Positions 60,805 to 64,000 of a stretch of 64,000 nt of DNA are shown here, piece by piece. The position numbers were made by a program, and so were the translations under genes. The first letter of the stretch is position 1. Each line of letters begins with the position of its first letter. Under the pieces are notes generated by a model that worked only from the letters and a program-made list of their open reading frames with translations, did not search any database and had not been told where the DNA came from. This DNA is from RH-AL1 sp965214415 (lineage in GTDB: Bacteria > Pseudomonadota > Alphaproteobacteria > Rhizobiales > Beijerinckiaceae), in NCBI GenBank assembly GCA_965214415.1, contig CBDCBQ010000003.1, positions 3,348,001 to 3,412,000 on the forward strand, written 5' to 3'.

Positions 60805-60825
60805 CAAACCTTCATTACGCCAAAC

Positions 60826-61377
60826 CTACATCGCGCCGGGCTTGCCCTCGGCCATGTGCTCGGCCATGCGCAGGTGCTCCTTGACGATCGGCACGGCGCC
60901 CTTCGAGGCGGCGACGATCGGGGCGGAATCGCCCTCGCGGTCGTAGCCCTCGTGCAGGGCGAGCGCCTGCTTGTGCGACATCACGGCCTGCTCAAGGTAG
61001 GTCTTGTCGAACTCGCGGCCGGTGAGGCCCTTGAGCTTGTCGACCATCTGCGTCTGCTCGGCGGTCATTTCCGGCAGCGGCGGGACGGCCATGCCGGCCT
61101 TCTTCAGCGCGGCATGCAGCTCCTCGGTGGTCTTGGTATGGTCTCGCACCATTTTCTCGCCGAACTTTTGCAGCGCCGGCGAACCGGCCTTCTCGGCGAG
61201 CTTGCCCTCCGTGATCTCGAACTCGTCGGATTGCGAGGCCGCCTTGACGAAGCTCGGCGTCGACATCGCCGCCTTCGGGGTGGCCATCTTCATCGGGGTC
61301 TCGGCCGCGGCGGTCGCGAGGCCCGCGCCAACCGCGATCGCCGCGATCACGCCAGTCTTCAACATGCTCTTCATCAT
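60826..61377 (-). CDS. DUF4142 domain-containing periplasmic protein
   Basis: A 183-residue protein from ATG 61377, with GGAG five bases upstream. The signal peptide is MLKTGVIAAIAVGAGLATAA; the mature part is a ferritin-like four-helix bundle typical of DUF4142: FVKAASQSDEFEITEGKLAE, FGEKMVRDHTKTTEELHAAL and AVMSHKQALALHEGYDREGD. The family's function is not established; it is often stress-linked. Single gene with its own terminator. Confidence 0.9.
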   Translation of the reverse strand: MMKSMLKTGVIAAIAVGAGLATAAAETPMKMATPKAAMSTPSFVKAASQSDEFEITEGKLAEKAGSPALQKFGEKMVRDHTKTTEELHAALKKAGMAVPPLPEMTAEQTQMVDKLKGLTGREFDKTYLEQAVMSHKQALALHEGYDREGDSAPIVAASKGAVPIVKEHLRMAEHMAEGKPGAM

Positions 61378-61843
61378 TCGTGCTCCTTCATCGTCCCGTG
61401 CCGAATGAGGCGCGCGGGCGGAGGTTGCGCGGTGCGACGAGGTGTCAGGGGCTCGTGCCGACCGGCTTATCGCCGTACGCCGACACAAAATCGGCGATGT
61501 CGGCGGACGGGGTAGTGGCCCGGCCCGAAGTCGCCGTACGCGGCTCGAGGCGCGGGTGGATGGCGCCGCACGGTGCCTTGGGCCCAGCTGGCTGTCGGCG
61601 GGCTCCGCGCGGCATGGCGGCGGGCCACGCCCCTGGGAAGGAGTGGACGCGGGCGAGCAGTTCGGTTAAATTACCGGAACTGGATCGGGGTATCAACTCG
61701 CGTCCCCCGACGCCGCCGCTGTTTGACAGACCTGGGCGAAACGACGGCCGCGCAGGTCTACGACTTGGCGTGCAAGAGGGTGTGGAACGCGACGGTTTCG
61801 CGCGGCATTGGTGCGCGTATCCCCCTGGTCACTGGAGCCTTCG
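61378..61843. other. Intergenic region with no confident gene
   Basis: About 465 bp between divergent genes. One minus-strand frame (61445-61696, 83 codons) ends TPSADIADFVSAYGDKPVGT but its start and composition are not convincing. I see no repeat or terminator. Confidence 0.35.
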
Positions 61844-62017
61844 ATGGACGACGCCGAACGGCTTCGCAAGCGCCTGCAGCGCATCGAGAAAGCGATTGCC
61901 GACCAGCGCGCGTTTCTCCACCGCATCCCCGACCCGGACACCCGCGAGAAGGGCGAGTCGCATCTGTTCCAGCTGATGGAGATGCGCGACGAGTTGCTGG
62001 CCAAGCTGGGCGCCTAG
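61844..62017 (+). CDS. Small helical protein of unknown function
   Basis: A 57-residue protein from ATG 61844, preceded by GGAG at seven bases. It is almost entirely helical and charged (MDDAERLRKRLQRIEKAIAD, LFQLMEMRDELLAKLGA). Good ribosome-binding site and tight spacing (10 bp) to the next gene favour a real gene. No function known. Confidence 0.6.
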   Translation: MDDAERLRKRLQRIEKAIADQRAFLHRIPDPDTREKGESHLFQLMEMRDELLAKLGA

Positions 62018-62027
62018 GGCGCACGCC

Positions 62028-62549
62028 ATGCTCGACCTCGCAGAGGCGGCAAGCAGCGATCTCGAGGCGCTCGCCGGCTTCGTCAATCGCGCCTACCGCG
62101 GCGCCTTCGCCCGCGAGGGCTGGACGCATGAGGCCGACCTGCTCGATGGCCAGCGCACCGACCCCGCCCTGCTGACACCGATGATCGAGGCGCCAAGCGC
62201 GATCTTGGTGGCGCGCGGGCCGGATGATGCAATTCGCGCCTGCGTCCATGTCGTGCCGAGCCGGGCGGGAACGCTCTACTTCGGCATGCTCGCGGTCGAC
62301 CCCGCCGAGCAGGGGGCGGGGCTCGGTCGGCGGATGGTCGCCGCCGTCGAGGCGCGGGCGCTCGGCCTGGGCTGCGCGGCGGTCGAGATGACCGTGATCC
62401 ACCTGCGCGTACCGCTGATCGCCTGGTACGAGCGGCTCGGCTACCGGCGCACCGGCGTCGTCGAGCCGTTCCCCTACGATGAGCTGCGCTACGGCGCGCC
62501 GCGCCGCGGCGATCTCACCCTGGTGGTGCTGGAAAAGCGCCTCGGCTAA
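62028..62549 (+). CDS. GNAT family N-acetyltransferase
   Basis: A 173-residue acetyltransferase. YFGMLAVDPAEQGAGLGRRM is motif A with the acetyl-CoA-binding Q/RxxGxG/A, and LIAWYERLGYRRTG is motif B. The acceptor (small molecule or protein) is unknown. Its stop overlaps the end of the convergent modB by four bases. Confidence 0.88.
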   Translation: MLDLAEAASSDLEALAGFVNRAYRGAFAREGWTHEADLLDGQRTDPALLTPMIEAPSAILVARGPDDAIRACVHVVPSRAGTLYFGMLAVDPAEQGAGLGRRMVAAVEARALGLGCAAVEMTVIHLRVPLIAWYERLGYRRTGVVEPFPYDELRYGAPRRGDLTLVVLEKRLG

Positions 62550-63238
62550 CGGCTCGCCAGGCGCCGCTCGATGCGGTGCTGGATGAGGTCCGACGCCATC
62601 ACCGCGGCGAGCGAGATGACGATCGAAACGAGGGTGAGGCGCAGGGCGCCGGCGTCGCCGGTGGGGTCCTGCACGTCGGTGTAGATGGCGGCGGCGATCG
62701 TCTGCGTCTCGCCGGGGATGTTGGCGACGAAGGTGATGGTGGCGCCGAACTCGCCGAGCGCGCGGGCGAAGGCGAGGATCGCGCCCACCAAGAGACCCGG
62801 CACGGCGAGCGGCAGCGTGATCAGCGCGAACCGCCACGCCGGATTGGCGCCGAGCGTACCCGCCGCCGCCTCGAGCCGCGGGTCGATCGCCTCGAAGGAG
62901 AGCCGCATCGCCCGCACCATCAGGGGAAACCCCATGATCGCGCAGGCGAGCGCCGCGCCGGTCCAGCGAAACGACAGGACGATGCCGATGTCGGCCAGCG
63001 CCTGCCCGAACAGTCCGCGCCGCCCGAACGCGACAAGCAGCACGTAGCCGGTGACGACCGGCGGCAGCACCAGGGGCAGATGCACGAGCCCGTTGACGAG
63101 CGTCTTGCCCGGGAAGCGCCAACGGGCCAGGGCATAGGCCACCGCGATGCCAAACGGCAGGCTCGCCAACGTGGCGACGATGGCGATGCGCAGCGACAAC
63201 GCGATCGCGGTGAGATCGTCAGGGGTCAGGCCGAGCAT
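62546..63238 (-). CDS. modB: Molybdate ABC transporter permease ModB
   Basis: A 230-residue permease from ATG 63238 with five or six membrane segments. The ABC permease EAA loop reads EAAAGTLGANPAWRFALITL, and ARALGEFGATITFVANIPGE is specific for ModB. It brings molybdate into the cytoplasm with ModC (not in the window) and ModA. A small antitoxin-like gene separates it from modA on the same strand. Confidence 0.95.
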   Translation of the reverse strand: MLGLTPDDLTAIALSLRIAIVATLASLPFGIAVAYALARWRFPGKTLVNGLVHLPLVLPPVVTGYVLLVAFGRRGLFGQALADIGIVLSFRWTGAALACAIMGFPLMVRAMRLSFEAIDPRLEAAAGTLGANPAWRFALITLPLAVPGLLVGAILAFARALGEFGATITFVANIPGETQTIAAAIYTDVQDPTGDAGALRLTLVSIVISLAAVMASDLIQHRIERRLASR

Positions 63239-63268
63239 GGGAGGCGCTGGTGCCCGCGGCACCGCAAC

Positions 63269-63532
63269 TCAGAGCGGTCGGCGGGAGGTATGGCGAACAC
63301 CGTGCAACAGCCCATATTTCGCCCAGACGGCCCGAACCTCGTCGTCGGTGGCGAACTCACCCCGGTCGGCCTCCGCTTCGGATCGCGCGAGGTCGGTCTC
63401 TTCCTCCGGGGACAGCTGATAGATCGGTCCCGGATAGGCAGCCAATTCCAGCACGACGCGGGCAAGCTCGTCTTGCTGCTCAAGAGGGACGCCGCGCAGA
63501 GCGTCTATAGCGCTATCCATGAGCTGGGTCAT
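63269..63532 (-). CDS. Antitoxin of a ParE/RelE-type module, partner lost
   Basis: An 87-residue protein from ATG 63532, preceded by GGGAGG. MTQLMDSAIDALRGVPLEQQ is the N-terminal part and EADRGEFATDDEVRAVWAKY GL the C-terminal part shared with the remnant at 59985. In intact modules the toxin follows at once; here the frame runs on as LHGVRHTSRRPL, which looks like a toxin start cut short, and modB follows. It lies between modA and modB. Confidence 0.7.
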   Translation of the reverse strand: MTQLMDSAIDALRGVPLEQQDELARVVLELAAYPGPIYQLSPEEETDLARSEAEADRGEFATDDEVRAVWAKYGLLHGVRHTSRRPL

Positions 63533-63614
63533 CAAGCCTCCCGCTGTCTCGGCGGCATTGGACAATAGGAGCCTCGATCGCGCAAGCGACGCGCAAGACA
63601 ACGGTTGACTACCG

Positions 63615-64000
63615 TCAAGGCGTCAGGACGGTAAAACCCTGGCCGGTCAGGATCTTCACGGACTCGTCCGAGCGCATGTAGGCTTCGAGCGCACCCGCGT
63701 CCGGGCTCTTGGCGTCCTTGGTGACCGCGATCGGATAGACGATCGGTGCGTGCGAGTCCTCGGGGAAAATGCCGACGACCTTCACCTTCGGCTCTGCCTT
63801 GGCGTCGGTGGCGTAGACGATGCCGTATTTCGCCTCGCCGCGCGCCACAAGCAGCAGCGCCGCGCGGACATTGTCGGCCTGCGCGAGCTTCGGCTCGACC
63901 GCCGGCCAGACGTCGAGCTTGGTGAGAGCCTCCTTGCCGTAGATGCCGGCCGGGCAGGAACTCACCGTGCAGACCGCGAGCTTGCCGTCGCCGAGCGCGC
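63615..64000 (-). CDS. modA: Molybdate ABC transporter substrate-binding protein ModA, 5' end beyond the window
   Basis: The C-terminal ~128 residues of ModA. LGDGKLAVCT, PAGIYGKEALTKLDVWPAVE, QADNVRAALLLVARGEAKYG IVYATDA and YPIAVTKDAKSPDAGALEAY are typical of the periplasmic molybdate-binding protein, including the second substrate-binding segment. The N-terminus and signal peptide are beyond base 64000. It is the first gene of modA-antitoxin-modB on the minus strand. Confidence 0.93.
   Translation of the reverse strand, partial: ALGDGKLAVCTVSSCPAGIYGKEALTKLDVWPAVEPKLAQADNVRAALLLVARGEAKYGIVYATDAKAEPKVKVVGIFPEDSHAPIVYPIAVTKDAKSPDAGALEAYMRSDESVKILTGQGFTVLTP

Noticed and set aside
61445..61696. 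Possible 83-codon gene on the minus strand
   Set aside because: No ribosome-binding site and a composition typical of non-coding high-GC DNA; kept only as a note in the intergenic entry.

Overview
The window is GC-rich DNA from an alphaproteobacterium. Gene content and order (cpoB-tilS-ftsH, acnA beside ccmAB, oxyR-katG, rplY-pth, argH beside tlpA, the ligase-associated exonuclease and helicase) point to Hyphomicrobiales (Rhizobiales), perhaps a Beijerinckiaceae-like lineage. That placement is inferred from recall of gene order and was not tested. No rRNA, tRNA, CRISPR array, IS transposase or prophage was found. Most of the window is chromosomal core, with small accessory patches.

Layout. 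1-6109 (minus): a surface-polysaccharide cluster with a frameshifted GT2-GT4 double glycosyltransferase cut by the window edge, two more glycosyltransferases sharing a GTGA overlap, and GDP-L-fucose synthase. 6296-17190: ClC channel with CBS domains, ftsH (with an apparent +1 frameshift near its 3' end), tilS, cpoB, acnA, then ccmA-ccmB on plus and trxA on minus. 17553-29051: secreted tannase/feruloyl esterase, divergent oxyR/katG around a recognisable OxyR operator, an AI-2E family permease, an NCS1 transporter and pnp. 29109-34404: the clearest accessory patch, holding a polymorphic-toxin-like protein with a Tox-REase-5-type domain and its overlapping Imm52-type immunity gene, a frameshifted hypothetical gene, a cupin and three small or secreted proteins of unknown role. 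34848-44710: chemoreceptor, gshB, glnD, a TIGR04282 transferase, L,D-transpeptidase, csaA-like gene and a TadG-like vWA protein. 45134-53307: rplY, pth, a coiled-coil gene, tlpA, argH, a secreted nucleosidase, a possible leader-peptide RNA, an HD-GYP protein, a HepT-like protein and an MFS permease. 53444-64000: CPA1 antiporter, ligase-associated exonuclease and DEXH helicase separated by small secreted proteins, two decaying toxin-antitoxin remnants, DUF4142 protein, GNAT acetyltransferase, and modB/modA.

Three families of palindromic repeats are scattered through the window. Two are composite inverted repeats of roughly 115-165 bp. The striking point is that repeats lie in frame inside two genes: ccmA (about 18 extra residues) and the DEXH helicase (about 54 extra residues), so they are apparently translated. 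Other copies sit just before or after genes and may supply ribosome-binding sequences.

Genes that plausibly work together: fcl with the glycosyltransferases in making a deoxysugar-containing glycan; oxyR, katG, trxA and gshB in oxidative-stress defence; the exonuclease and DEXH helicase in DNA repair; modA and modB in molybdate import, with an antitoxin-like gene lying between them. Four single-base frameshifts, one of them in the normally essential ftsH, mean that sequencing or assembly indels must be considered before any of these genes is called dead.
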